DNA of 48,745 bases from Enterenecus faecium. GTDB lineage: Bacteria; Bacillota; Clostridia; Oscillospirales; Oscillospiraceae. Both the position numbers and the translations under genes were made by a program. Within the stretch, counting starts at the first letter, position 1. Every line of letters starts with the position of its first letter. Below, piece after piece: positions 34,401-42,366 of the stretch. The DNA is taken from positions 1 through 48,745 of the forward strand of contig DVFO01000106.1 of NCBI GenBank assembly GCA_018713215.1, in the 5' to 3' direction. The notes under the pieces are model-generated. The model worked only from the letters and a program-made list of their open reading frames with translations. It did no database searches and was not told the DNA's origin.

Positions 34401-36929
34401 AACGTCACCGGAGAGGCCACTTACACCTATCAGGACGGGCGTCTGGTGCTCACCGTGTCCGGGGACAACGTCAACTACCAGGACAACGGCGGCACTGGCT
34501 TTGCCACCGTCCAGCTCCAACTCACCGACTACACCACCCAGAACAAGACCGTGCAGGTGCGCACCGACTACGTGCGGGTCACCGGCGGCAACGTCTCCTA
34601 CCGGGTGGACAACGCCGTGGCCAACATCTCCCTGGTGAAGCTGGACTCCGAGGCCCTGGCCAAGATTCCCGGCTACTCCAACCCCCTCATCGACTACGAC
34701 TTCGGCGCAGACCCCTTCGCTCTGGAGTACAACGGCCGGGTGTACGTGTACATGACCGCCGACCAGTTCGAGTACGACCAGAACGGCAATATCATCGACA
34801 ACACCTATTCCAAGATCAACTCCCTCCACGTCATCTCCTCCGCCGACCTGGTCAACTGGACCGACCACGGCTTTATCCCCGTGGCAGGCCCCAACGGCGT
34901 GGCCAAGTGGGCCAACAACTCCTGGGCCCCGGCCATCGCCTACAAGCAGATTGACGGACAGGACAAGTTCTTCCTGTACTTCTGCAACGGCGGCGGCGGT
35001 ATCGGCGTGCTGGAGGGCGACTCCCCGGTGGGTCCCTTCACCGACCCCCTGGGCCACGCCCTCATCGACGGCAGCACCCCCGGCACCCAGGGTGTGCCCT
35101 GGATTTTCGACCCCGCTGTCATGGTGGATGACGACGGTACCGGATACCTGGTCTTTGGCGGCGGCATCCCCGCTGGACAGGACCTGAACCCCAAGAGCGC
35201 CCGCATTGTCCGGCTGGGTGACGACATGATCAGCCTGGACTGCGAACCGGTGATGATCGATGCCCCCTGCATGTTTGAGGACGGCGGCATCCACAAGGCC
35301 AACGGCAAGTATTACTACACCTACTGCTCCAACTTCTCCGGCAACCACTCCGCCGTGGAGGGCTACCCGGGCTACGGCATCATCTGCTACATGGTCAGCG
35401 ATGACCCCCTGGGCCCCTATGAGTACTGCGGCGAGATTCTCCAGAACCCCTCCACCTACTTCGGAGTGGGCGGCAACAACCACCACGCCATCTTCAACTT
35501 CAAGGGCACTTCTTACATCGTCTACCACGCCCAGACTCTGGGCCAGGCCATGGGCATTGAGAAGGGCTATCGTTCCACCCACATTAACGAGGTGGAGTAC
35601 TACGCCGATGGCCGCATCGTCCCCATCCAGGCCGACCGAGAGGGCATCAGCCAGCTGGAGACCATGAGCCCCTATCAGCTCACCGCCGGGGAGACCATCG
35701 CCTGGCAGGCGGGCATCAAGGTAGAGGCCTGTGACCAGCCCGGCCAGGGCCTGTCGGAAGTGAACAACCGCGCCGTCACCGACATCCAAAACGGCGACTG
35801 GATTGCCGTGGCCGGTCTGGACTTCGGCGACAAGGGCGCTGCCTCCTTCACCGCCAGCATCGCCGCCCAGGCGGGCGGGGCTGTGGAGCTGCGGGTGGAC
35901 TCCCCCGACGGCACCGTGGTGGGTACCCTCACCGTGCCCGCCGGAGACGGCACCTATCAGACCCTCACCTGCGATGTCGAGGGCCTCACCGGAGTACACA
36001 ACCTGTTTATGGTGTTCACCGGAGACGACCAGGCGGAGAACCTGATGAGTTTGGACACCTGGCAGTTCACCGAGGCGGGCGAGTCTGCTTCCGCCAACAA
36101 GGCCCTGCTCCAAGCCACCTATGACTACGCCGTGAACCTGGACACCACCGGTGTGGTACAGGCCGCTGTGGACGCCTTCCAGAAGGCCATGGACGAGGCC
36201 AAGGCCGTGCTGGACAACCCCAACGCCACCCAGGAGCAGGTGAACACCGCTTGGGACAACCTGCTGGAGGGCATCTGGGGTCTGGGCCTGAAGCAGGGCG
36301 ACAAGACCATGCTGGAGCTGCTCATCCACAAGGCAGAGGGCATGCTCCCCAATGAGAGCAAGTACCTGCCCGACCACTGGCAGGAGCTGCTGGACGCCCT
36401 GGCCGCCGGTCAGGACGTGATGGAGGACGGCAATGCCCTCCAGGGCGACGTGGAGACCGCCGTGGACGAGCTCCTCACCGCCATTCTGGCCCAGCGCTTC
36501 AAGGCGGATAAGTCCATCCTGGAAGACCTGATCGGCACTGCCCAGGGCATGGACCTCACCGGATACACCGCCGAGTCCGTGGCCACCTTCCGCTCCGCTC
36601 TGGCCGCTGCCCAGGCTGTGATGGCCGACGAGAGTTTGTCTGAAGACGACCAGCAGGTGGTGGATGATGCCGTGGCCGCGCTCCAGAGCGCCATGGACGG
36701 CCTCACTGCCGAGGGCGACGTGCAGCCCTCTGAGAAGCCTCAGGAGAGCCAGAAGCCTGAGCAGACCCAGGCACCTGAGGCCACCGACCAGCCTCAGGCC
36801 ACCCAGAAGCCTGAGAACGTGCCTCAGACTGGGGACTCCGCCCAACTGATGGGCTATGTGGCGGCCCTCACCGCCGCTGTGGGCCTGCTGGCTGGCGCTG
36901 CCTATGTGTCCCGCAAGCGTCGCAGCTAA
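31449..36929 (+). CDS. Wall-anchored protein with two GH43 domains, tandem CBMs and CBM6-like module
   Basis: This 1826-residue protein has a signal peptide (1-35), then GH43 domain A (about 38-341; D51, D162, E225) resembling xylosidase/arabinofuranosidase types. Two nearly identical CBM4/9-like modules (398-553, 556-713) follow, then a beta-sandwich like the C-terminal domain of GH43 xylosidases (725-923) and a cohesin-like domain (928-1068). GH43 domain B (1075-1408; D1088, D1221, E1277) resembles arabinoxylan arabinofuranohydrolases, and is followed by a CBM6-like module (1411-1543). FIVAR repeats (1546-1756), a Gln/Glu/Lys/Pro linker and the sorting signal V1791-P-Q-T-G with helix and RKRR tail complete it. 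ATG at 31449 follows GAAGGAGG. It probably strips arabinose and xylose decorations from arabinoxylan at the cell surface. Confidence 0.88.
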   Translation: MRNTFLKRAVGVALALTMTLSAIPLSPRAVATSDSGNETFTNPVMYADVPDVDVIRVDDAYYMVSTTMHLSPGCPVMKSTDLVNWETVSYTYDILDDGDKFALRNGESDYGSGSWAASIRHYNGKYYVSFASLSTGKTYIFSTTDVENGTWHRSEFSGYLHDVSLLTTQDDGMYVVYGSGTARCRPVYEDENGDITLGDEVTLIEYTGLDNDGNPVNGPVSYISEGIHAYEIGDYYYLFMIQWPTGGRRQEVCWRASSLDGPWESRKVFDSGLEFDGQMDNAGVAQGGIVQAADGSWYAMLFQDHGSVGRIPVLVPVTWEDGWPVFGDENGQAPVEMDLPDTYTGEKDIVVSDEFYNGQPHSFAADNSSVSTTADTATQNAAAVEAQPTADQEAERMELIVNGGFEDGSEPWTTQESATLELVTEEAYSGSTSLKVSDRTDTASGPKQDLTGQLTAGQQVEVTAHVKYNEGPDSKTFNLCIQCGDWTGIDVAASVTAQKGEWATITGTYTIPEDADMSSVGCFIETAWTSDPDPVNDLFDFYVDDVSVTVEAEEPGYGIIVNGGFENGSEPWAVQEASTLEIVTEEAFSGSYSAKISDRTNTASGPKQVLTGQLIQGQKVQVSAKVKYNDGPASKTFNFCIQCGDWRGIDVVGSVTAQKGQWATITGTYTIPNDADMSYVGCFIETAWTATPDPTNDLFDFYVDDVSVVVLPDEKEPVEPGENDDNGSYLNLAWQWNHNPNNNDWSLTQRNGFLRLTTGTKAKNILEARNTLTQRTYGPTCSGNVALEIAGMKNGDVAGLAAFQQRYGYVGVKMENGTKYLVMTKTESDSDPNGTEVERVALDNGVNRVYLRVDFDYTQRKDQATFFYSLDGAAWTQIGNTLQMAYTMPHFMGYRFGLFNYATQTTGGYVDFDYFHVSDQGSNGSETVLNASLDDIDDVLGVAYAQVELPVKLDTLPDGDYTKLEASLNIPDDFTVSGVVFDEKNVTGEATYTYQDGRLVLTVSGDNVNYQDNGGTGFATVQLQLTDYTTQNKTVQVRTDYVRVTGGNVSYRVDNAVANISLVKLDSEALAKIPGYSNPLIDYDFGADPFALEYNGRVYVYMTADQFEYDQNGNIIDNTYSKINSLHVISSADLVNWTDHGFIPVAGPNGVAKWANNSWAPAIAYKQIDGQDKFFLYFCNGGGGIGVLEGDSPVGPFTDPLGHALIDGSTPGTQGVPWIFDPAVMVDDDGTGYLVFGGGIPAGQDLNPKSARIVRLGDDMISLDCEPVMIDAPCMFEDGGIHKANGKYYYTYCSNFSGNHSAVEGYPGYGIICYMVSDDPLGPYEYCGEILQNPSTYFGVGGNNHHAIFNFKGTSYIVYHAQTLGQAMGIEKGYRSTHINEVEYYADGRIVPIQADREGISQLETMSPYQLTAGETIAWQAGIKVEACDQPGQGLSEVNNRAVTDIQNGDWIAVAGLDFGDKGAASFTASIAAQAGGAVELRVDSPDGTVVGTLTVPAGDGTYQTLTCDVEGLTGVHNLFMVFTGDDQAENLMSLDTWQFTEAGESASANKALLQATYDYAVNLDTTGVVQAAVDAFQKAMDEAKAVLDNPNATQEQVNTAWDNLLEGIWGLGLKQGDKTMLELLIHKAEGMLPNESKYLPDHWQELLDALAAGQDVMEDGNALQGDVETAVDELLTAILAQRFKADKSILEDLIGTAQGMDLTGYTAESVATFRSALAAAQAVMADESLSEDDQQVVDDAVAALQSAMDGLTAEGDVQPSEKPQESQKPEQTQAPEATDQPQATQKPENVPQTGDSAQLMGYVAALTAAVGLLAGAAYVSRKRRS
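32640..33577 (+). repeat. Tandem duplication of a CBM4/9-like module
   Basis: Two adjacent segments of about 460 bases (32640-33103 and 33120-33577) encode carbohydrate-binding modules sharing long runs such as 'TGTYTIP', 'VGCFIETAWT' and 'DLFDFYVDDVSV'. DNA similarity is high, so the duplication is fairly recent. Confidence 0.85.
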
Positions 36930-36943
36930 TCCCAAATCAAGAA

Positions 36944-36979
36944 AAAAAGTACGGTCAGCGAAAGCTGGCCGTACTTTTT
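36944..36979 (+). terminator. Terminator of the surface-enzyme gene
   Basis: AAAAAGTACGGTCAGC, loop GAAA, and GCTGGCCGTACTTTTT. The same hairpin, including its GAAA loop, follows the surface-protein relic at 45744-45780 on the other strand. Confidence 0.85.
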
Positions 36980-37037
36980 GCTGTTTCAAGAGACAGTTTC
37001 TTCTCCGATTTCCTGGGCAGGAACCAGCGCCCCCACC

Positions 37038-37553
37038 GGGGACGCTCCGCTGGGCCCGATTTCTCCCCGATGAGAAATCGGGGAAAGAATCGCCAAAGGC
37101 GGGGCCTTCCCCCGCCTTGTGGAATCCACCCCGCGGTACTGGGCAGAGTGTGCGCCCTTCTCTGTTCGGCCCTTGGCCCGGTGGGGTCACATAGATAGCG
37201 TGGAGATTCTACCGAACGTACCTGCTTCTCTGTGTGGTTATCCTTCTATCGCCAGGGCCTTACCCTGGTGTGCAACTGTTCCCAGTTGCCGGTAGCCTGG
37301 CTCCCGGCGGCGGGAACGCCGCACACACCAGAGTAGGCCCGGAGGTGGAAACCACCTGGCTGTAGGGCCAGCTGCCCAGAGCAGCCTGGTGTGGTGGCAC
37401 GACTAGGTGCCACAGCAAGGGTCACGGGCCGAACACCAGCTTGACGCAGTTCCAGCCTCGTACCCCAAGGGGGGTACTTAGGGGGGAACGCCCTAAGCGG
37501 GTTTTGGTTTCTTTTGCCCGTTCAAAAGAAACCCCCAGCGGGAAGCGCGTCTC
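37038..37553 (-). repeat. Large structured repeat element, copy C (complete, inverted)
   Basis: 516 bases, opposite in orientation to the other copies. On the minus strand it has the hairpin GGTTTCTTTTG/CAAAAGAAACC (plus-strand 37506-37533), TACCCC/GGGGTA and GCGGCG-TTCC-CGCCGC. A GCAACTG-GGAA-CAGTTGC hairpin (37272-37289), GGCGGGG/CCCCGCC and CCCGATTTCTC/GAGAAATCGGG follow. The ends pair as in the other copies. It sits between the surface-enzyme terminator and the lipid kinase promoter. Confidence 0.85.
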
Positions 37554-37629
37554 CCCTCGCCAGGGGAGAACGGCCACGTCTGAGACTTGGGAGAGGGGCG
37601 CCCTCTCTCCCACACTCCATATATTTTTC

Positions 37630-37658
37630 TTGTTTCCACTGCCCCTTTGCGCTATACT
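37630..37658 (+). promoter_or_regulatory. Promoter for the lipid kinase gene
   Basis: TTGTTT (37630-37635), 17 bases, TATACT (37653-37658). Confidence 0.6.
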
Positions 37659-37696
37659 AGATCTAATATCAAGCAATACGACGGGAAGGTGCATGT

Positions 37697-38596
37697 ATGA
37701 AACAGCTGCTCTTTGTATACAACCCCAAAGCTGGCCGCCAGCGGGCCAAAACCATGCTCTCCGACGTGCTCACGGTGTTCGCCCAGGAGGGCTACCAGAT
37801 CACCGTGCGCCCCACTCTAGGCCCCGGAGACGCCACCCAGGTGGTGGCGGACACCGCCGCCCACTATGACCGGGTGGTGTGCTGTGGCGGGGACGGCACC
37901 CTCAACGAGACGGTGGGCGGGCTGCTCTCCCTGCCCCAGGAAGAGCGGCCGGTGCTGGGCTATATCCCGGCGGGCACCACCAACGACTTTTCCCGGAACA
38001 TCAACCTGCCCCGCTCCACCCAGGAGCTGGCCCGGGTGGCCTGCGGCGGTGTGCCCCGGTCCATCGACGTGGGGGACCTGGGCGGGCGGCAGTTTCTCTA
38101 CATCGCCGCCTTCGGGCTGTTCACCGACGTGTCCTACTCCACCCCCCAGGCCTCCAAAAACCTGCTGGGCCACCTGGCCTATGTGCTGCAAGGGGCGGGG
38201 CGGCTGGTGAACTTCCCCAGCTACCAGGTGAAGGTCACCACCGACCAGGGCCTGGAGGTGGAAGGGGAGTTCATCTACGGCATGGTGTCCAACACCGTGT
38301 CCATCGGCGGCATGGTCAATCTGCCCCGAGACCTGGTGTGCCTGGACGATGGCCAGTTTGAGGCCCTGCTCATCCGCACCCCCAAGACCGCCAAGGACTG
38401 GCAGTCCATCCTCACCGCCCTCACCACCCAAAAGCTGCCCGAGGACGGCAGCGTGGTGGGCTTTACCTGCTCCCAGGCCCACTTTACCAGCCCCAAGCCC
38501 CTGGCCTGGACGGTGGACGGGGAGTTTGGCGGCGACTACACCGACTTGACCATCTCCAACCGCTCCCGGGTGCTCACCATTGCCTGCGGAAACTAA
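37697..38596 (+). CDS. Diacylglycerol kinase family lipid kinase (DgkB/YegS type)
   Basis: This 299-residue soluble kinase has the DAGK catalytic domain signature: N-terminal 'FVYNPKAGRQRAKTML', the nucleotide loop GGDGTLNE (about 64-71) and PAGTTNDFSR (about 91-100). The C-terminal beta-sandwich half ends in 'WTVDGEFGGDYTDLTI', as in DgkB and YegS. Members phosphorylate diacylglycerol or a related lipid. DgkB recycles the diacylglycerol made by lipoteichoic acid synthesis, and an LTA-synthase-like gene lies next to it in convergent orientation, which supports that job. ATG at 37697 follows GGGAAGG, and its own promoter is at 37630. Confidence 0.92.
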   Translation: MKQLLFVYNPKAGRQRAKTMLSDVLTVFAQEGYQITVRPTLGPGDATQVVADTAAHYDRVVCCGGDGTLNETVGGLLSLPQEERPVLGYIPAGTTNDFSRNINLPRSTQELARVACGGVPRSIDVGDLGGRQFLYIAAFGLFTDVSYSTPQASKNLLGHLAYVLQGAGRLVNFPSYQVKVTTDQGLEVEGEFIYGMVSNTVSIGGMVNLPRDLVCLDDGQFEALLIRTPKTAKDWQSILTALTTQKLPEDGSVVGFTCSQAHFTSPKPLAWTVDGEFGGDYTDLTISNRSRVLTIACGN

Positions 38597-38601
38597 CTCG
38601 C

Positions 38602-38763
38602 GGAAAAAGGCAAAGCCTTTTCCCACGGGAAGGATTGCATGACGCCCGGGGCTCGATTTCTAACGAAAAAGTCACCCCAGGCGCCATGAGAAGTGTCATT
38701 TCCGATGCACATGTCCCCGGAAATGACGAGATTTCAATTTCTTCCGTCACCTGCGGGTGACGG
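38602..38763. other. Series of hairpins between convergent genes
   Basis: Three inverted repeats precede the terminator. They are GGAAAAAGGC/GCCTTTTCC near 38602-38622, GTCATTTCCG/CGGAAATGAC (38695-38704, 38718-38727) and CCGTCAC/GTGACGG (38744-38763). No coding frame is supported. They may be remnants of small repeats or a structured 3' end. Confidence 0.45.
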
Positions 38764-38779
38764 AACTCTGCGAGGCTTA

Positions 38780-38816
38780 AAATCCCTCCGGCCTAGGCCG
38801 GAGGGATTTGTTTTTT
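38780..38816. terminator. Bidirectional terminator between lipid kinase and sulfatase genes
   Basis: The 14-base arms AAATCCCTCCGGCC and its complement enclose a TA loop, followed by TTTTTT on the plus strand. Confidence 0.85.
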
Positions 38817-38818
38817 CC

Positions 38819-41023
38819 TTACTCTTTCGGCCAAACCAGGGAATAGTAGTTCCGCTCGATGACCAATTTGGCATAGGTGTACTTGGCGCCCACCAGGCTC
38901 TTGACCCGGCTGACGTAGTTCTCGTCCACCGTCACACCCTCCCGGGGGGTAAAGGTCCCGGTGGAGGCCTCATAGGTGCCCGCAGCAGTGATCCAGCTGC
39001 TGCCATACCCCTTGTTGGCGAACACCACCAGGGGCATGTTGCTGGAATACTGATTGGCCTGGTAGTTGGTGGCGAAAATGTCCCGGCCGGAGTAGAGCCG
39101 GGAGTCGTACTCCAACCCGAAGAGGTTGGACAGGGTGGGCACGATGTCAATGGCAGAACAGGGGGTGTCCACCACCACCGGCTCCTCCATGCACCCGCTC
39201 CACAGGATGAAGGTATTGCGGTAGCGGGAGGTGTCCCGCTCGGTGTCGTCCACGCCGGACAGCTCTTTGTAGTAGTCGGTGCCCCCCTCCGCCAGGGCGT
39301 AGGGGTAGTGGTCGGCGGTGAGGGCGATCACCGTGTCGTCGGCAATCCCCGCCTCCTCCAGCTCCTTCACCAGGTACTCCATGGCGTACTCCAGCTCCAT
39401 ATTACAGGCCAGATAGGCCTGTACCTGCTCCGAGGCGTCGGGGTACTTGGCCTGAATGACCTCTTGGTTTTTCCGGGACATGGCGTTGCCCGACCAGGTG
39501 TAGTTGCAGTGGCCGCTCACCGTCATGTAGTAGGTGTGGAAGGGGGTGCCGTTTTTCACATAGTCTTGGATGTACCCGTCCACCGTGGACTCCATCATCT
39601 CCAGGTCCGAGCAGGGCCACAGGTTGCTTTTCAGCTCCAGGCCGTTGCCGATGCCGTGATACTCATACCCCAGGTTGGGGTGGGTCTCGTCCCGGCCGTA
39701 GTAGGTATAGGTATTGTTGTGGTAGGCCAGGGTGTCATAGCCCAGCTTTTGAAACTGCCACCCCAGGGCGATGGGCATGGCGTCGTTGGCACTGACCCGG
39801 AAGGACAGCTCGCTGCCCCCAATCCAGGTGGGAATGAGTCCGGTCATCACCGCAAACTCTCCCCCGGTGGTGGACTGGGTCCAGTCGGGCTGGTAGTAGT
39901 TTTCAAAGACAAAGCCCTCGTGGGACAGTTTGTACAGAGTGGGGGTGAGCTCCTGGTCGATGACATAGGGACAGAAGGCCTCGGCAGTAATTAAAATGAG
40001 GTTTTTCCCCTGAAAATACCCAGTGTACTCATTTTTATTGGTGGGCGTCTTGGCCCCGAAGAACTGGTGCATGGCCTTCAGGGTCTCGTCGTCGGTCCCC
40101 GCCGCCAGAGCCTCAAAGTCAATGTCCAGCACGTTGTCCCCGGTGGGGGCCTGGCTGGCCCCAGGCTCCGGGCTGGAGGCCGGGGTGGCGGAGGGCAGCG
40201 GGTCGTCGGGGAGCAGGATATCCAGAGGGGTCTCCGGGATGCCGGTGACGGCGTAACCCAGCTCCAGACGTAAGGTGGTCAGCAGGCCGAAGTGGGGCAC
40301 CGACGTATTCACCGAGAAGTCGTAGGTGTAGTAGTTGCGCTCCGCTCCCAGCCGGGCGGTGAGCACGCCCACCAGCTGGAGCACCACCATGAGCCCCGCC
40401 AGCATCACCCGCACCGGGGCCCGCTGGCCCTTTTCGTAGAGGATGACAGGGCACATGCGCAGATAGACCACAAAGGGGATGAGGGAGAGCAGGATGAAGG
40501 GGATGCGGGCCAGCACCACCTCCACGATGGTGCCGCTGAAGTCCCCCACCACCTGTCCGGCCATGCCCTGCATATACCCCAGGCCAAAGTAGATTTTGAA
40601 AAAGCTCTTGCAGCAGTACTCCACGCAGGTGAACACCGTCCACCCTGCCACCAGCACGCCGCCCAGAATGTGGGACACTTTCCGGTTGGGAATCAGGTCC
40701 AGCACCAGAAAGACGGCCAGCCCTGCCGCCAGGGAGAACAGCAAAATGCGAAATAATCCCAGGTCGAAAAAGGTGCTGTCCCCGTCAAACAGCCGCAGCA
40801 GCACCTCGTGGTAGAGCAGCATCAGCGGCAGGCTCACCGCCGACAGGAGGGGCGACCCGCTCACCCGCCGCCGACGGGTCCGGGTTTTGGGCCCAGAGGA
40901 GAACTGGGGCTTGGGAACCCGAATGGATGGAAGTCGCACATGTTTCCACTTCTCTTTGCACGTTTCCTTCCATTTTGAAAACACCCCTGGCTCCTTGGGA
41001 GCCAGCCGCTTGGGTTCTGCCAT
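38819..41023 (-). CDS. LTA synthase family sulfatase-like membrane protein
   Basis: This 734-residue protein has a long basic cytoplasmic N-terminus (1-55, with RTRRRRVSGS), about five membrane helices (60-225), a Pro/Ser/Ala linker (about 275-295) and an extracellular alkaline-phosphatase/sulfatase-fold domain (about 335-700). It resembles LtaS, which polymerises glycerol phosphate from phosphatidylglycerol. Putative metal and catalytic residues are E348 (ITAEAF), T385 (in QSTTGGEF, at the LtaS Thr position) and the DH pair in 'TADHYPY'. The enlarged basic N-terminus and linker are unusual compared with LtaS of about 650 residues. ATG at 41023 follows GAGGGGA. The adjacent DgkB-type kinase supports a role in teichoic-acid-like polymer synthesis. 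Confidence 0.88.
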   Translation of the reverse strand: MAEPKRLAPKEPGVFSKWKETCKEKWKHVRLPSIRVPKPQFSSGPKTRTRRRRVSGSPLLSAVSLPLMLLYHEVLLRLFDGDSTFFDLGLFRILLFSLAAGLAVFLVLDLIPNRKVSHILGGVLVAGWTVFTCVEYCCKSFFKIYFGLGYMQGMAGQVVGDFSGTIVEVVLARIPFILLSLIPFVVYLRMCPVILYEKGQRAPVRVMLAGLMVVLQLVGVLTARLGAERNYYTYDFSVNTSVPHFGLLTTLRLELGYAVTGIPETPLDILLPDDPLPSATPASSPEPGASQAPTGDNVLDIDFEALAAGTDDETLKAMHQFFGAKTPTNKNEYTGYFQGKNLILITAEAFCPYVIDQELTPTLYKLSHEGFVFENYYQPDWTQSTTGGEFAVMTGLIPTWIGGSELSFRVSANDAMPIALGWQFQKLGYDTLAYHNNTYTYYGRDETHPNLGYEYHGIGNGLELKSNLWPCSDLEMMESTVDGYIQDYVKNGTPFHTYYMTVSGHCNYTWSGNAMSRKNQEVIQAKYPDASEQVQAYLACNMELEYAMEYLVKELEEAGIADDTVIALTADHYPYALAEGGTDYYKELSGVDDTERDTSRYRNTFILWSGCMEEPVVVDTPCSAIDIVPTLSNLFGLEYDSRLYSGRDIFATNYQANQYSSNMPLVVFANKGYGSSWITAAGTYEASTGTFTPREGVTVDENYVSRVKSLVGAKYTYAKLVIERNYYSLVWPKE

Positions 41024-41071
41024 GGCTATCCCCTCATTTCTCTTCTCACCTCACCCAGCGGTGAGGGTTTC

Positions 41072-41109
41072 ATTGTCTACACTTTACCACGATAGACAAT
41101 CTTTTTCAA
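41072..41109 (-). promoter_or_regulatory. Promoter with overlapping inverted repeat for the LTA-synthase-like gene
   Basis: On the minus strand TTGAAA (41109-41104), 17 bases, TAAAGT (41086-41081). The 8-base arms ATTGTCTA (41072-41079) and TAGACAAT (41093-41100) bracket the -10 region, so an operator is likely. Confidence 0.55.
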
Positions 41110-41156
41110 TCTTTGACAAATATTTTCGGTTTCTTCTCTTTTGCGCCTGGAAAACA

Positions 41157-41185
41157 TTGCATTTTTGCTCCGCCTGTGCTACCAT
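41157..41185 (+). promoter_or_regulatory. Promoter for the anion permease gene
   Basis: TTGCAT (41157-41162), 17 bases, TACCAT (41180-41185). The start codon is 30 bases beyond. Confidence 0.45.
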
Positions 41186-41214
41186 GTCAGACGCAAAAAG
41201 GAGCGTGTTTGACT

Positions 41215-42327
41215 GTGAAGCGAATGCTGCAATGGCTGCGTGGGGAGACGGTGCTGTGTGTGGCCTGGGTCTTGGCCCTGGTCACCGCCGTTCTCGTCCC
41301 CCCCGATGCCCAATATATCGACTATGTGGACCTGCACACCCTGGGGATGCTCTTTGCCCTCATGGCGGTGATGGGGGGACTCCAGCGTCAAGGCCTCTTC
41401 TTCCGCCTGGGCCGGGCCATGCTGGAGCGCACCCACACCACCCGACAGCTGGAAGGGGTGCTCATCCTGCTGCCCTTCTTTGTGAGCATGGCGGTGACCA
41501 ATGACGTGGCCCTCATCACTTTTGTCCCCTTCGCCCTGGAGGTGCTGGCCCTGGCAGGCCAGACCCAGCGGGTGGTGCCGGTGGTGGTGATGCAGACCAT
41601 CGCCGCCAACCTGGGCAGCATGGCCACCCCCATCGGCAATCCCCAAAACCTATACCTGTACTCCTGCTATGAGATGGACCTGGGGTCCTTTTTCGCCACG
41701 GTGCTCCCCTATGCCGGAGCCTGCCTGGTGCTGCTGGCGGTGTTTTTGATGGTGCGCCCCTCCCAGTCCCTGGAGGTGCCCCAGGTGTCCGGGGAGGTGC
41801 CTCCCCTGTCCGGGGCCCGGGTGGCCGCCTACGGGGTGCTCTTCGCTTTGTGTCTGGGCGGCGTGGCCAAGGCGGTACCCCTGTATGTGCTGTGCCCTCT
41901 GGTGCTGACCGTGGTGCTGATGGCCGACAAACAGGTGCTGCTCCACGTGGACTACGCCCTGCTGGCCACCTTTGTGGGCTTCTTCCTCTTTGTGGGCAAC
42001 CTGGGCCGCATCCCCGCCCTCACCGCCCTCTTCCAGTCCCTCATCCAGGGCCAGGAGGTACTGTGCGGCGTGGTGGCCAGCCAGATCATTTCCAACGTCC
42101 CCGCCGCCCTGCTCCTGTCCGGGTTCACGGACAACGGTGCCGGGCTGCTGCTGGGGGTAAACCTGGGCGGCCTGGGCACCCTCATCGCCTCCATGGCCAG
42201 CCTCATCTCCTATAAGTACATCGCCCGCACCTTCCCCGAGAAGAAGGGAAAGTACCTGGGCCAGTTCACCGCCCTCAATGTGGCATTCCTGGCGGTGCTG
42301 CTCCTTCTGTGGTTTCTCATCCGGTGA
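41215..42327 (+). CDS. SLC13/ArsB-NhaD superfamily anion permease
   Basis: This 370-residue membrane protein has about ten hydrophobic helices. The two half-repeats carry the marks of the ion transporter superfamily: 'SMAVTNDVALITFVPFAL' with 'MATPIGNPQNLYLYS' in the first half, and 'ASQIISNVPAALLLSGF' with 'GVNLGGLGTLIASMASLISY' in the second. Transported ions could be dicarboxylates, sulfate, arsenite or Na+/H+; sequence alone does not decide. The start is taken as GTG at 41215, placed 11 bases after AAGGAG, because no in-frame ATG has a ribosome site at usual distance (ATG 41224 is the alternative). Confidence 0.85.
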   Translation: MKRMLQWLRGETVLCVAWVLALVTAVLVPPDAQYIDYVDLHTLGMLFALMAVMGGLQRQGLFFRLGRAMLERTHTTRQLEGVLILLPFFVSMAVTNDVALITFVPFALEVLALAGQTQRVVPVVVMQTIAANLGSMATPIGNPQNLYLYSCYEMDLGSFFATVLPYAGACLVLLAVFLMVRPSQSLEVPQVSGEVPPLSGARVAAYGVLFALCLGGVAKAVPLYVLCPLVLTVVLMADKQVLLHVDYALLATFVGFFLFVGNLGRIPALTALFQSLIQGQEVLCGVVASQIISNVPAALLLSGFTDNGAGLLLGVNLGGLGTLIASMASLISYKYIARTFPEKKGKYLGQFTALNVAFLAVLLLLWFLIR

Positions 42328-42330
42328 TAC

Positions 42331-42366
42331 AATCCCCTGCTGTTTTGTGGACAGCAGGGGATTTTT
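42331..42366. terminator. Terminator between convergent permease and spoIID genes
   Basis: AATCCCCTGCTGT pairs with ACAGCAGGGGATT, followed by TTTTT. Confidence 0.85.
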
